The notes beneath the pieces are model-generated. The model ran no database searches. It was given only the letters and a program-made list of their open reading frames with translations, and was not told the origin of the DNA. Position numbers and translations under genes: made by a program. Below are positions 1 through 9,604 of a stretch of DNA of 64,000 bases, in pieces (position 1 is the stretch's first letter; every line of letters starts with the position of its first letter). Location: positions 434,001 through 498,000 of the forward strand of contig NZ_JACHEB010000001.1 of NCBI RefSeq assembly GCF_014201335.1, written 5' to 3'. The stretch comes from Tunturiibacter gelidiferens (lineage in GTDB: Bacteria; Acidobacteriota; Terriglobia; Terriglobales; Acidobacteriaceae).

Positions 1-3000
1 GACCTTATACGTTTATTGTTCTGGCGCTTCTCATTCTTATTCTGAGCCCGATCGTCATTTTAAGAACGCCGACAGACATCTTCCCGAGCATTAATATTCC
101 GGTTGTCGCCGTTGCTTGGACTTACACAGGCCTCAGCCCGGAAGAGACCGAAGGGCGTATCACTACGGTTTACGAACGCATCCTGACTACAACCGTCGAC
201 AACATCGAGCATATTGAGTCCACAACGGTAAACGGCACGGCGATCGTCAAAATATTCTTACAGCCGAATGCAAGTATTGATCGTGCGAACGCTCAGGTGA
301 CTGCGATTTCCCAGACTATTCTGCGCTTTTTGCCTCCTGGCGCACTTCCTCCCCTTGTCGTTGATTTCAATGCATCGACTGTTCCCATCCTTCAACTGGG
401 TCTTTCGGGAAGGGGTCTCACGGAGTCTCAGCTCAATGACATAGCGTTGAACTTTCTGCGTACTCAGCTAGTTACGGTTCCGGGTTCTTCGGTTCCGTTT
501 CCCTACGGCGGAAAGCTACGCCAGGTTATGGTGAACCTCAATCAGGGCCTTTTACAGTCCAAGGGGCTCTCACCTAACGATGTGCTCACTGCCCTTGGCA
601 ATCAAAATTTCATTTTGCCCGGTGGCACGACCAAGATCGGAGACTTTGAGTACGACGTTGATCTCAATGGGGATGTTAAAGCAGTCCAGGAACTCAATGA
701 TCTACCTATAAAGATGGTTGGAAGTTCTACCATCTATCTCCGCGACGTCGCAACGGTTAGCGACGGATTCGCGCCGCAGACAAATATCGTTCGTCAAAAC
801 GGCGCTCGAGGTGTTCTGGTCCCCGTACTTAAGGCGGGAGATGCTTCAACCATTGACGTAGTCAATGGTATCCGTAAAATGCTTCCGCGTATTGAACAGA
901 CACTTCCTCCAGAACTCAAAATCCAACCGCTTTCAGATCAATCCGTGTTCGTTCAGGGTTCCATCAACGGCGTTATTCGCGAAGCTATCATCGCCGCGGC
1001 ACTTACCGGTTTGATGATCCTCCTCTTCTTGGGAAGCTGGCGCAGCACCGTTATCATCGCGGTATCCATCCCACTTTCGATCTTGACCTCTGTGATGGCC
1101 CTAAGCTTTCTTCACGAGACCATCAACATCATGACGCTTGGCGGCCTTGCGCTAGCCGTCGGAATTCTCGTCGATGATGCCACCGTTACGATTGAAAATA
1201 TCGAGCGTCATCTCGAAGATGGCGCTCCACTCCATAACGGCATCCTCGGCGGCGCTGCGCAGATCGCCGTTCCGGCGTTGGTCTCGACCCTTTGCATTTG
1301 CATTGTCTTCCTTCCAATGTTCTTCCTCACCGGCGTTGCGAAGTTCCTGTTCGTTCCGCTGGCCGAGGCGGTCATTTTTGCCATGCTGGCGTCGTACGTG
1401 CTATCTCGTACTCTGGTCCCCACGTTGGCCCTGTATCTATTGAAGGCCAAGCATCACGATGACCCGAAGTCAAATAACCCATTCGCTCGGCTTCAGAGAG
1501 GATTCGAGCGGCTCTTCGAGAGAGCTCGCAATTCATATTCTTCTGTACTCATCGGACTCATTTCTGGGAGAAAGATCTTCGTTCCCAGCTTCTTGCTGGT
1601 ATGCATATGTGCCTTCGCTCTTGTTCCGTTCCTTGGCCAGGACTTCTTTCCAGCTACGGACAGTGGACAGTTCATACTTCATGTGCGCGCCAAGACTGGA
1701 ACGCGTATCGAAGAAACAGCCCGTCTGGCAGATGACGTTGAAGCTCGTATTCGGCAGACTATACCTGCTTCCGAAGTTGACAATATCCTCGACAACATTG
1801 GTCTACCATTCAGCCCCCTCAACTACATTTACAACAACTCCGGCTTGACCGGAGCCGCCGATGCTGACGTGCTCGTCTCTCTGAACGAAAAGCATCATAA
1901 AACCGGCGACTATGTACGAACTCTCCGCGAGACGCTTCCCCGCGAATTTCCTGGGGCGACGTTCGCGTTCCTCCCCGCCGACATTATGACTCAGACGTTG
2001 AACTTCGGCCTGCCTGCGCCAATTGATATTCAGATCGACGGTCCGGATGTCAACGCAAACCTTGAAGTGGCTAAGACAATGATTTCGCAGCTAAGTCACG
2101 TTCGCGGCATCACTGATCTGCGTATTCAACAGCAGTCTGACTATCCCAAGTTTCACATCGATGTGGATCGGACTAAGGCGGCTCAGGGAGGGTTCACTGA
2201 GCGCGACGTCGCCAATAGCACGCTGATCTCTTTGAGTAGCAGCTTCCAGATTGCCCCCATGTTTTATCTCAACCCGAAAAACGGAGTTTCGTACAACATT
2301 GTGGCACAGACGCCCCAATACAAAATTCAGTCGGGTCAAGACCTTCAGAACATTCCTATCAGCGGTTCAAACCAGAAAAGGCCTGCGATCCTTACCGATG
2401 TCGCTTCAATTAAGCGCACGAGTGAACTCGGCTCGATCAATCACTACAACATCCGACGCGTCGTTGATATCTATGCATCCGTACAGGATCGGGATCTGGG
2501 TGCAGTCGGTCGTGAAGCCACTCGTATCGTTGATGCCAATCGAAAGACACTTCCTCGCGGTAGCTTCGTGACACTCCGCGGCCAGTACGGCACGATGCGT
2601 AGTTCTTACATTGGCCTGATTGGTGGTCTTGGTTTTGCGATCATTCTGGTCTACCTCCTCATCGTGGTTAATTTCCAGTCATGGCTAGACCCTTTCATTA
2701 TCATCACCGCACTTCCTGCGGCACTAGCTGGAATCGTCCTGTTCTTATTTATCACGCACACAACGCTTAGCGTTCCCGCTCTGATGGGCGCCATTATGTG
2801 TATGGGAGTTGCCACTGCAAATAGCGTTCTGGTCGTGTCCTTCGCAAAAGAGAGATTGCTTCATCACAGAGAGCCGATCACTGCAGCGATCGAAGCGGGT
2901 TCCACTCGGTTTCGCCCAGTAATCATGACTGCTCTGGCCATGATCATTGGGATGGTTCCCATGGCCCTTGGTCTAGGCGATGGCGGTGAACAGAATGCGC

Positions 3001-3137
3001 CTCTCGGGCGAGCGGTGATCGGAGGTTTGTTCTGTGCGACGATAGCCACCTTAATCTTTGTCCCTTCTGTATTCGCACTTTTGCATGGAAGGTCCAAATC
3101 CACGGACGAACAGGTCCTAACAGAGTCGGCGAACTAA
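1..3137 (+). CDS. RND efflux transporter permease, 5'-truncated by window edge
   Basis: Inner-membrane proton-driven pump of a tripartite RND system that moves small molecules out through an adaptor and an outer-membrane channel. The reading frame is open from base 3 (PYTFIVLALLIL), and comparison with the paralogue starting at 47488 puts the missing start about 10 codons before the window. The first visible helix leads into TPTDIFPSINIPVV. The TM4 signature GILVDDATVTIENIE carries the two Asp residues of the proton relay, and TM11-12 read MTALAMIIGMVPMALG. The visible part covers nearly all of a roughly 1,055-residue protein, the normal family length. It heads an operon with the adaptor 43 bp downstream. 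Codon third positions look more AT-rich than in the second RND operon of the window. The substrate cannot be read from sequence. Confidence 0.95.
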   Translation, partial: PYTFIVLALLILILSPIVILRTPTDIFPSINIPVVAVAWTYTGLSPEETEGRITTVYERILTTTVDNIEHIESTTVNGTAIVKIFLQPNASIDRANAQVTAISQTILRFLPPGALPPLVVDFNASTVPILQLGLSGRGLTESQLNDIALNFLRTQLVTVPGSSVPFPYGGKLRQVMVNLNQGLLQSKGLSPNDVLTALGNQNFILPGGTTKIGDFEYDVDLNGDVKAVQELNDLPIKMVGSSTIYLRDVATVSDGFAPQTNIVRQNGARGVLVPVLKAGDASTIDVVNGIRKMLPRIEQTLPPELKIQPLSDQSVFVQGSINGVIREAIIAAALTGLMILLFLGSWRSTVIIAVSIPLSILTSVMALSFLHETINIMTLGGLALAVGILVDDATVTIENIERHLEDGAPLHNGILGGAAQIAVPALVSTLCICIVFLPMFFLTGVAKFLFVPLAEAVIFAMLASYVLSRTLVPTLALYLLKAKHHDDPKSNNPFARLQRGFERLFERARNSYSSVLIGLISGRKIFVPSFLLVCICAFALVPFLGQDFFPATDSGQFILHVRAKTGTRIEETARLADDVEARIRQTIPASEVDNILDNIGLPFSPLNYIYNNSGLTGAADADVLVSLNEKHHKTGDYVRTLRETLPREFPGATFAFLPADIMTQTLNFGLPAPIDIQIDGPDVNANLEVAKTMISQLSHVRGITDLRIQQQSDYPKFHIDVDRTKAAQGGFTERDVANSTLISLSSSFQIAPMFYLNPKNGVSYNIVAQTPQYKIQSGQDLQNIPISGSNQKRPAILTDVASIKRTSELGSINHYNIRRVVDIYASVQDRDLGAVGREATRIVDANRKTLPRGSFVTLRGQYGTMRSSYIGLIGGLGFAIILVYLLIVVNFQSWLDPFIIITALPAALAGIVLFLFITHTTLSVPALMGAIMCMGVATANSVLVVSFAKERLLHHREPITAAIEAGSTRFRPVIMTALAMIIGMVPMALGLGDGGEQNAPLGRAVIGGLFCATIATLIFVPSVFALLHGRSKSTDEQVLTESAN

Positions 3138-3180
3138 CCTATTCACGCGCAATCGATGCGTTTGCAAATGGAAAGAGAAT

Positions 3181-4407
3181 ATGACGATCGAGAATGATCC
3201 ATCAGAAGTTGTTCAGGCCAATGCAGAACTGCTCACAACACCATCATTGAAAATGGTATCTGGGCCGATGTTGGCTGGACTGAGTGTTGCGGCTCTTGTC
3301 GTTGGCGCCATCATTTATGGTGGCATCCACGCACGCGCTCAGGCGGAGACCGATCTAGGTCTTCGCACCGAGCATGCATCGGTGCCGACAGTGAATGTCG
3401 TTCGGCCAAAGTCGGGAGCAATGTCTCAGGAGATCGTATTGCCTGGCAACACCCAGGCATACAACGACACACCTATCTATGCCAGAACAAACGGGTATCT
3501 TACGCACTGGTATGTAGATATCGGAACTCACGTGATGCAAGGACAACTTCTTGCAGAGATCGACACTCCGGAGATCAATCGACAGCTTGAGCAGGCACGT
3601 GCAGATCTAAAGAACGCAGAGGCCAATGAACAACTGGCAGAGATTACTGCGGAACGCTGGAAAAACCTACTCAAAACCAGTTCTGTTTCCAAACAGGAGA
3701 CCGATCAGGCTATCAGCGATCTCAGTGCTCGCCAAGCAGCGGTAGATTCAAAGATTGCAGACGTGCATCGTTTGGAAGAGTTGCAATCATTTGAAAAGGT
3801 CTATGCACCTTTTAGTGGCGTTATCACTGCGAGAAATACGGATATTGGCGCACTTATCAATGCAGGCGCCGGTGGTGTACCGCAAGAGCTCTTCCACATG
3901 GCGGCAGTAGACCGCCTACGCGTCTACGTTGCTGTGCCGGAGGTCGACTCGTTGGCTGCACAAGTTGGAGCCAAGGCAACACTGGCTCTCGACGAATTTC
4001 CCGATGAAATATTTGAGGGCAAGATCGTACGCGATTCCCATTCGATCGATTCGGCCTCGAGGACGCTCAATGTCGAGGTTGATGTCGAGAATGCAAAAGA
4101 ACGTATCAAGACCGGCGCATACGTATTTGTGCACCTCAAAATCCCCCGGCAGACCGAGACTTCTGTTCAATCGCTCACTATCCCAGCCAACACCCTGCTG
4201 TTTCGGTCAGAAGGTTTGCGCGTCGGTGTAGTTCGGAATAACCGTGTTGCGCTTACTCCGATCAAGATTGGTCGCGACTTCGGGGCCACAGTTGAAGTAG
4301 TCTCCGGTCTTCTGCCAACAGACAACGTCATCTTAAATCCTTCAGATTCGCTCAGTGGCGGTAGAGAGGTTCAGATAGGTCGACCACAGGTCGGAGGCTC
4401 GAAGTGA
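3181..4407 (+). CDS. RND efflux periplasmic adaptor (HlyD/MFP family)
   Basis: Membrane-fusion protein of 408 residues that bridges the RND pump and the outer-membrane channel. An N-terminal anchor helix lies at about residues 27-47. A lipoyl half follows (NTQAYNDTPIYARTNGYL), then an alpha-helical hairpin around 135-200 rich in Ala, Glu and Gln, then the second lipoyl half (YAPFSGVITARNTDIGALI), and then beta-barrel and membrane-proximal domains. An AAAGAGA element precedes the ATG. The gene's TGA overlaps the GTG start of the next gene, so translation is probably coupled. It clearly parallels the adaptor at 50700 in length and motifs. Confidence 0.95.
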   Translation: MTIENDPSEVVQANAELLTTPSLKMVSGPMLAGLSVAALVVGAIIYGGIHARAQAETDLGLRTEHASVPTVNVVRPKSGAMSQEIVLPGNTQAYNDTPIYARTNGYLTHWYVDIGTHVMQGQLLAEIDTPEINRQLEQARADLKNAEANEQLAEITAERWKNLLKTSSVSKQETDQAISDLSARQAAVDSKIADVHRLEELQSFEKVYAPFSGVITARNTDIGALINAGAGGVPQELFHMAAVDRLRVYVAVPEVDSLAAQVGAKATLALDEFPDEIFEGKIVRDSHSIDSASRTLNVEVDVENAKERIKTGAYVFVHLKIPRQTETSVQSLTIPANTLLFRSEGLRVGVVRNNRVALTPIKIGRDFGATVEVVSGLLPTDNVILNPSDSLSGGREVQIGRPQVGGSK

Positions 4408-5861
4408 ACCGTCATCTCACTTTCGCCAGTTTATTTGGTGCAGGTCTTCTTCTCAGTGGCTGCATGGTCGGCCCCAAATACGTCAAGCCAACTGCTCCCT
4501 TAACCCCTTCATTCAAGGAACAGTCGCCAGAATACTTCAAAGAGGGGGCTGAGTGGACACCATCTACTCCACAAGATCAGGCGTTTCGCGGGAAATGGTG
4601 GGAGCTCTTCGGTGACCCGGAACTCAATGCGCTTGAAGACGAACTAACAGTGTCTAATGAGAATCTGAAGGTGGTAGAGGCTCGACTCCGCCAAGCGCGT
4701 TCGGTCATTCGCTTCAATCGCGCCGCTCAGTTCCCAACTATTACCACTTCACCAAATTTTGCCAATGAGCGGCAATCCGCTAATCAGCCATACTTTCCAC
4801 TTTCACAGGTGAACAATGGTACGGGCTCTTTCACCATGCCCTTCGATCTATCTTATGAAGTGGATTTATGGGGAAAGATTCGACGTACCGTAACCGCCTC
4901 GCGAGAGGAAGCGCAGGCGACCGCAGCAGACGTCGAAACGGCTAGTTTAAGCCTCCATTCCGAACTGGCCGTCGACTATTTCGAACTCCGCAGTGCTGAC
5001 GCGCAAAAACAACTTCTCGATGAAACAGTAAAAGATTACGCCGATGCGTTGGAGCTCACGCAGAACCGCTTCGAAGGAGGAGCTGCTCCTAAATCTGATG
5101 TGGCTCAGGCGAAGACACAGCTCGATGCAGCAAGAGTTCAGGACACTGATATCACAGTGATTCGTGCTCAGTATGAGCATGCCATCGCAACATTGATTGG
5201 AAAACCGCCTGCCGAATTCCGCGTATCTTTCTCTCCTAAGACACCTCTACAACTTCCAAGCATCCCAGTGAGTCTTCCCTCAGTACTCCTTGAGCGCCGA
5301 CCTGATATCGCCGCCAATGAACGCCGTGTCGCTGAAGCCAACGATCAAATTGGAATCGCTCGCGCAGCGTTTTTTCCGTCCTTGATTCTAGGAGCGCAAG
5401 GTGGGTTCACAGGCACTTCCATCATAAATTGGTTTAATTGGCCCAGTCGTATGTGGGCGGTAGGGTCTCAGATTTCGGAGCCTCTGTTCGACGCGGGACG
5501 ACGCAGCGCCGTCACTCAATCAGCAACTGCCAACTATGACGGTACCGTTGCTTCTTATCGGCAGACAACGCTCACTGCGTTCCAGGAAGTAGAAGACAAC
5601 CTTGCAGCCTTACGCATTCTAGAAACTGAAGCGGTACAACAGGAACGAGCCACGGCCTCCGCGGCTGAGGCGCTTCAACTCTTTACAAACCGATACGAGG
5701 GCGGTGTCGACAACTATCTGCAGGTCATTACCGCGCAAACGGTGCTGCTGACGAACCAACGCAATGACATCGATATTAAACGACGGCGCATGGACGCTAG
5801 TGTTCTTCTCGTAAAAGCCGTTGGTGGAGGATGGGACACGACCCAACTGCCCAAATACTAG
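4404..5861 (+). CDS. RND efflux outer-membrane factor (NodT-type lipoprotein)
   Basis: TolC-like outer-membrane channel of the tripartite pump, 485 residues. The signal peptide ends in a lipobox (LLSGC, Cys at about residue 20) followed by MVGPKYVKP, typical of NodT-family lipoproteins. Two OEP repeats follow, with the hallmark stretches YEVDLWGKIRR and LLERRPDIAANERRVAEAND. It starts with GTG inside the adaptor stop (GTGA overlap), the same arrangement as in the second RND operon at 51962. No clear terminator follows. A 366-bp gap separates it from the TetR gene. Confidence 0.95.
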   Translation: MNRHLTFASLFGAGLLLSGCMVGPKYVKPTAPLTPSFKEQSPEYFKEGAEWTPSTPQDQAFRGKWWELFGDPELNALEDELTVSNENLKVVEARLRQARSVIRFNRAAQFPTITTSPNFANERQSANQPYFPLSQVNNGTGSFTMPFDLSYEVDLWGKIRRTVTASREEAQATAADVETASLSLHSELAVDYFELRSADAQKQLLDETVKDYADALELTQNRFEGGAAPKSDVAQAKTQLDAARVQDTDITVIRAQYEHAIATLIGKPPAEFRVSFSPKTPLQLPSIPVSLPSVLLERRPDIAANERRVAEANDQIGIARAAFFPSLILGAQGGFTGTSIINWFNWPSRMWAVGSQISEPLFDAGRRSAVTQSATANYDGTVASYRQTTLTAFQEVEDNLAALRILETEAVQQERATASAAEALQLFTNRYEGGVDNYLQVITAQTVLLTNQRNDIDIKRRRMDASVLLVKAVGGGWDTTQLPKY

Positions 5862-6227
5862 ATATCCTTCAGCGGAGCTCATCTTCGGGTCTGCGAAGAT
5901 GTACGGGTGTGAGGTCTTCACCTCCACCTCCCTTCATTATTTATCCGACGAAAAGGTTCTCTCGCAGAGTTGAATCTCGATGGTCTCGAAGGATCTGGTG
6001 CAGACTGTCTCCGGATTTCTTGCCTTCCCTCATTTCATATTAAAAGGAATGGGATGAGGGTGAAAGCCGTTCTGAAGTGAGAAGGTTAGAAGACGATACG
6101 TATAGTTTATGATTATGAATTGTCATCCAAAGATGTAATCCAATGGTGCGACAGAGCGGGCTAACAGCTACGTGATGCAGACAGTTTTACCTGTAGCGCT
6201 ACTCGGGCTTGCTTCATCGAGAGATCA
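5862..6227. other. Intergenic region between efflux operon and TetR gene
   Basis: No gene is supported here. It holds a weak CCCTCAT/ATGAGGG inverted repeat (6027-6033 and 6054-6060, long loop) and an AT-rich stretch at about 6095-6120 with an ATACGTAT palindrome at 6096-6103. That stretch could contain the promoter or operator of the tetR-like gene, but this is only a guess from composition. Confidence 0.35.
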
Positions 6228-6824
6228 ATGACTGAACTCAAAAGTCGAGGCCGACATCGGAGTGACGAATCGGAAAGAGCAATATTGACCGCTACCCTTC
6301 ACCTTTTGAAGCAGCAGCCTTTACGCGATATCACGATTGAGGCAATCGCTCGAGAGGCAGGCGTTGGAAAGGTGACTATATACAGGTGGTGGCCGAGCAA
6401 GGCCTATGTCGCGTTAGACGCCTTTAGCAAAACGATGAACAAGACCATATCGGTCCCCGACACTGGTAACGGAGAAAATGATCTCGTAGAGTTGCTTCGC
6501 TTAACCATGAATTTCTACTCCTCCACCGGACAGATGTTCAGTGAGTTCTTAGCGGAGTGCAAGAATGACCCTCAATTTGCAATCGTTTTCCGAGAGCGCT
6601 TTTTGAAACCGCGCCGTGAAGCGTCCCGGGAAGTTTTGGAACGTGCAATCAATCGCGGGGAGATCGATTCGGCAGTCGATCGAGAGGTCGTTTTAGATAT
6701 GATCTTTGGTCCTATGGTCTTTCGGCTGATGGCCGGGCACGGCCCGCTCAATAGGAAAGAGGCGGCGACGATGATTTCAACATTGTTTCGCGGTATAGAA
6801 AACCGCAGTTCGAAGGCTAGATAA
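6228..6824 (+). CDS. TetR/AcrR family transcriptional regulator
   Basis: One-component repressor of 198 residues. The N-terminal helix-turn-helix is at about residues 17-63 ([21 protein letters not shown], then [11 protein letters not shown]), the classic TetR DNA-binding helices. The C-terminal ligand domain resembles the TetR_C_11/33 type ([19 protein letters not shown] and [19 protein letters not shown]). Lying co-directional and directly after an RND efflux operon, it is likely the local regulator of that pump, although the operon promoter lies outside the window. No Shine-Dalgarno stands out upstream of the ATG. The gene ends 20 bp before the foreign patch begins. Confidence 0.92.
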   Translation: MTELKSRGRHRSDESERAILTATLHLLKQQPLRDITIEAIAREAGVGKVTIYRWWPSKAYVALDAFSKTMNKTISVPDTGNGENDLVELLRLTMNFYSSTGQMFSEFLAECKNDPQFAIVFRERFLKPRREASREVLERAINRGEIDSAVDREVVLDMIFGPMVFRLMAGHGPLNRKEAATMISTLFRGIENRSSKAR

Positions 6825-6843
6825 GTCGAATTCGGCTTTGATG

Positions 6844-7258
6844 GGATATCCACGTCAGAACGGGCTCGCTGTCGCCTTGCGCGAACTCGGTCGCATCGAA
6901 CGCACGCTCTCTTCATCCTGGATTGGCTGCAAAAGCGTTGAACTGCGTAGGCGAGTGCACACCGGCCTGAATAAGGGCGAAGCCGCAATGCGCTTGACCG
7001 AGCCGTGTTCTTCTCCGTCTTGGCGAGATCCGCGACCGCAGCTTCGAGCAGCAGCAATGTCGCGCCAGCGGGCTCACCTTGGCCACAGCCGGCATCACGT
7101 TGTGGAACACCGTTTACCTCGAACGAGCCACCAACGCACTACACGAAAACGGGCATACCGTAGACCCTGCGCTCCGGAGACACTTGTCTCCGCTCGGATG
7201 GGAGCACATCAACCTTACCGGAGACTACCAATGGCGGAAACGCCGCAAGACTCCGTAA
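6844..7258 (+). pseudogene. tnpA: Tn3-family transposase, C-terminal remnant with frameshifts
   Basis: Only the last part of a DDE-type Tn3 transposase is recognisable, spread over different frames. [21 protein letters not shown] is at 6844-6906. A shifted stretch reads [23 protein letters not shown] follows at about 6940-6988. [12 protein letters not shown] then opens a third frame that runs through [20 protein letters not shown] and [18 protein letters not shown] to a TAA at 7256-7258. These are the conserved C-terminal blocks of Tn3/Tn21-type TnpA. At least two or three indels break the frame, so no functional protein is made. No 38-bp terminal inverted repeat was identified beside it. It marks the left edge of a patch of decayed mobile DNA. 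Confidence 0.85.
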
Positions 7259-7341
7259 GAGCAAGTTCAGGCCTCTGCGACAGGCCTAACATACGATCTG
7301 GTCCGTCGGTGTCCGGCCCCACCCGGTCGGCCAGTGCCTAA

Positions 7342-8745
7342 TCAGGTGGCCGGCATCACGTTGTGGTTGAGCCGGAACATGTTGGCCGGGTCGTAGGTCT
7401 TCTTGATGGACGCCAAGCGCTCGTAGCGCTCGGGGCCGTAAATCGCCGCGGCGTCGGCCGCCTCATCCGGCGCGAGGTTGTTCACGTACCGCCGGGCGCC
7501 CTGCCAGGGCTTCATGCCGTCGAGCAGATTGGCGACCGACATCTTGAGTTGCTCCTCCTCCGACAGCGGTCCGGCGGAGACACCCAGCAGGCTGTACGGC
7601 AGCCCCCTGGTCGCTACGGCGTTGGGCACCTTCGGCTCCCGGTCCCAGGCCCCGCCCAGGGCACGTAGCTCAGCCATCACCAGATCGGTTTCGGAGTCCG
7701 GACCGACGAGTTCTATCAGCTTGTCCTGCGCCTGCGGAGGGAACTCTCGCAGCATGATGCCCCGTTCGTAGTAGGGCAACGCGTCGGTCGGCTCGTTGTG
7801 GATCGATGCGACCTCGGCGTACGACATGTCCCGCACGGTGTCCAGGACTGCAGGAGCTACCGCTCGCAGCGGCTCTATCATCCGCTCGCCGTCCGCGGTC
7901 GTGCCGCTGTAGGCGATCCGCACCGACACCAGAAACTTCCCGCGCAGAGGCTCAGCCACTTCGGGCATTGATGGCATCCGCATCACCGCGATCGACGTGA
8001 CCATGGTTTCCGGGGTGCTGGGGTGCCAGGCGGTCCAGGCTCGCAAAACGTCGGCCGTCCGGTCACCGGGGAAGTAGAGGCCTCCGCCGTAGAGGCGAGA
8101 CACGGGGAACAGATCGAATTCCAGAGCGGTGACCACTGCGAAGTTGCCCTTGCCGCCGCGCAGCGCCCAGAACAGGTCTGGTTCGGATTCCGCAGTGACG
8201 TGCCGCAGTTCGCCGTCCGCGGTGACCACGTCGAGCGAGCGCACGTGGTCGGCGGCATACCCCTGGGAGCGGCCGAGGGTCGGGCTGAGACCGCCGCCCA
8301 AGGTGTAACCGGAGACTCCCACGGTGGGGTTCGACCCGTTCAGCGCGGCCAGACCGACCTCGGTTGTCTTCGCAATGACCTCCGACCACAGCACTCCGGC
8401 TCCGACCCGGACCGAGCGGCAGGCCGCGTCGATCGTGATGTCGTTCATTCGATGGGTGGCAATCACGACGGCGCTGCTCGCGGAACCGACGATCTGGTGG
8501 CCGGTGGTCTTCACCAAGACTGGCCGGTGTTGCCCTGCCGCGAAAGAAACGGCGGCCTGAACATCGGTCACGCTCTCAGGCACCACGATCACCGCGGGCG
8601 TTAACTCGTGGTTTAGGTTGAAGACCGCGCGTTCGTCGTCGTATCCCGCGTCGCCCGGCAGTAAAACCGAACCCGCGACCGTAGCCGCGAGGCGCGCGGC
8701 ATCTTCCGGCAATACCGGCGGCAGGGAAGAATCGTTGAAAGTCAT
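7342..8745 (-). CDS. FAD-linked oxidoreductase, berberine-bridge/PCMH type
   Basis: Flavoprotein oxidase of 467 residues. The PCMH-type FAD-binding domain (about residues 35-210) includes TTGHQIVG, whose His is the likely 8-alpha-histidyl FAD attachment site, and GVSGYTLGGGLSPTLGRSQG. The C-terminal BBE motif is present (RLASIKKTYDPANMFRLNHNV). The Cys used by bicovalent members is absent (GSNPTVGVSG), so I predict single covalent attachment. There is no signal peptide. Substrate unknown; relatives oxidise sugars, alkaloids or polyketides. The coding sequence looks clearly GC-richer than its neighbours and lies between transposase remnants, which suggests horizontal transfer, perhaps from an actinobacterium. 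It appears intact. Confidence 0.9.
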   Translation of the reverse strand: MTFNDSSLPPVLPEDAARLAATVAGSVLLPGDAGYDDERAVFNLNHELTPAVIVVPESVTDVQAAVSFAAGQHRPVLVKTTGHQIVGSASSAVVIATHRMNDITIDAACRSVRVGAGVLWSEVIAKTTEVGLAALNGSNPTVGVSGYTLGGGLSPTLGRSQGYAADHVRSLDVVTADGELRHVTAESEPDLFWALRGGKGNFAVVTALEFDLFPVSRLYGGGLYFPGDRTADVLRAWTAWHPSTPETMVTSIAVMRMPSMPEVAEPLRGKFLVSVRIAYSGTTADGERMIEPLRAVAPAVLDTVRDMSYAEVASIHNEPTDALPYYERGIMLREFPPQAQDKLIELVGPDSETDLVMAELRALGGAWDREPKVPNAVATRGLPYSLLGVSAGPLSEEEQLKMSVANLLDGMKPWQGARRYVNNLAPDEAADAAAIYGPERYERLASIKKTYDPANMFRLNHNVMPAT

Positions 8746-9035
8746 GACATACTCCTATTTCTACTGCGGTACCCGAAGCCAAGAGACCTCACCTTTGATC
8801 TGCTCCTTAGTCTTTCGGGGAACTTACGGTGCAATCTGGTCCCATCTGCCCTTACTTATGAAGTACCGCTCACGTGTTTACATCACGAGTATCAGGGCAA
8901 GTAGTAGGTTTGTTTGCGAACTGTGACCTTGAGTTAAACCTATCTCGTCCCTTCAATTTCAGTGTGCCTAATACTGTCGTTTGTATCGAATTGTGCGAAC
9001 CTGTGACAGAAAGGCCGAGGAGTCCAGTGTTCCTC
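8746..9035. other. Intergenic stretch upstream of the FAD oxidoreductase
   Basis: About 290 bp, more AT-rich than the oxidoreductase gene. It would have to hold that gene's minus-strand promoter. I recognise no gene, terminal inverted repeat or terminator in it. Confidence 0.4.
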
Positions 9036-9242
9036 GTCTGTGAATTCATGCGGGAGCCGTCCGAGCTACAGGCCCCGATATTTGCTAAAAGAATTCATGA
9101 GTTGACTGAAGGTTACATCGGCGAAATCGCGGAGCTACTCATGCGAGCTGCGGTCAAGGCCATCGAAACGAAGAAGGAACGAATTGATTGCGTGCTTTTA
9201 GCAGACCTCAACTGGAAACCGACACGACAACTGGGATCGACC
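9036..9242 (+). pseudogene. tniB: TniB-like transposition ATPase, C-terminal fragment
   Basis: In one plus-strand frame the translation reads REPSELQAPIFAKRIHELTEG, then YIGEIAELLMRAAVKAIETK and KERID, then LNWKPTR. This resembles the C-terminal end of TniB/IstB-like AAA+ helper ATPases of Tn5053/Tn552-type transposons, where a REPSEL-like segment, an LTEG-x-IGEI helix and an ERI helix precede a final W-x-PTR. The Walker A and B parts are missing upstream. The similarity stops at about 9230, where an IS110-type fragment on the other strand begins, so the gene seems to have been cut by that insertion or by a deletion. The frame stays open to 9344 only by chance. Confidence 0.6.
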
Positions 9243-9601
9243 CGTGCCAGTCGCGCAGGCGTTCTAGCGTCGATCCGATCATCCTTGCGCCTGTCCTCCC
9301 CGATCAGTCGCACGCTGCGAGCGTGCGCCACGATCGCTTCATGACCGAGCTCGCTAAGCAACCGGCTTACCCACGGGGAATGCGTTCCGGTCTCCAGTGC
9401 GATACGACTCCGAGGCATCGCTCCAAAAATCTCTTTTATCGCGTTGGGCGTCGTGCTCAACCTCTGCTCCATCAGGACGTCACCTGCTGCATCGAGCACG
9501 CAATAAAAGCTCGCCCTGTCGCGCAGATCCAAACCGACGGTAAGGTGCCAGTCCTGCTTGTTGAGGGCCTGCTGCATCATCGTAGTGGTAAGCTTCTTCA
9601 T
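9228..9601 (-). pseudogene. IS110-family transposase, N-terminal fragment
   Basis: Begins with the ATG at 9601 (MKKLTTTMMQQALNKQDWHL) and shows the N-terminal DEDD RuvC-like domain of IS110 transposases. Visible blocks are VGLDLRDRASFYCVLDAAG (first Asp), RIALETGTHSPWVSRLL (Glu), and RKDDRIDARTPARLARVD (two Asp). A leucine expected in IDARTLA is Pro here. Similarity ends near 9230, about 125 residues in, and the C-terminal transposase_20 domain with the catalytic Ser is missing. The broken end abuts the TniB-like fragment. The reading frame is also open upstream to 9805, but I do not recognise that extension. It cannot be active. Confidence 0.82.
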
Positions 9602-9604
9602 CGC

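Noticed and set aside
6027-6060. CCCTCAT/ATGAGGG as a terminator of the first RND operon
   Set aside because: The loop is 20 nt and no T-tract follows; the stem is too weak to call a terminator.
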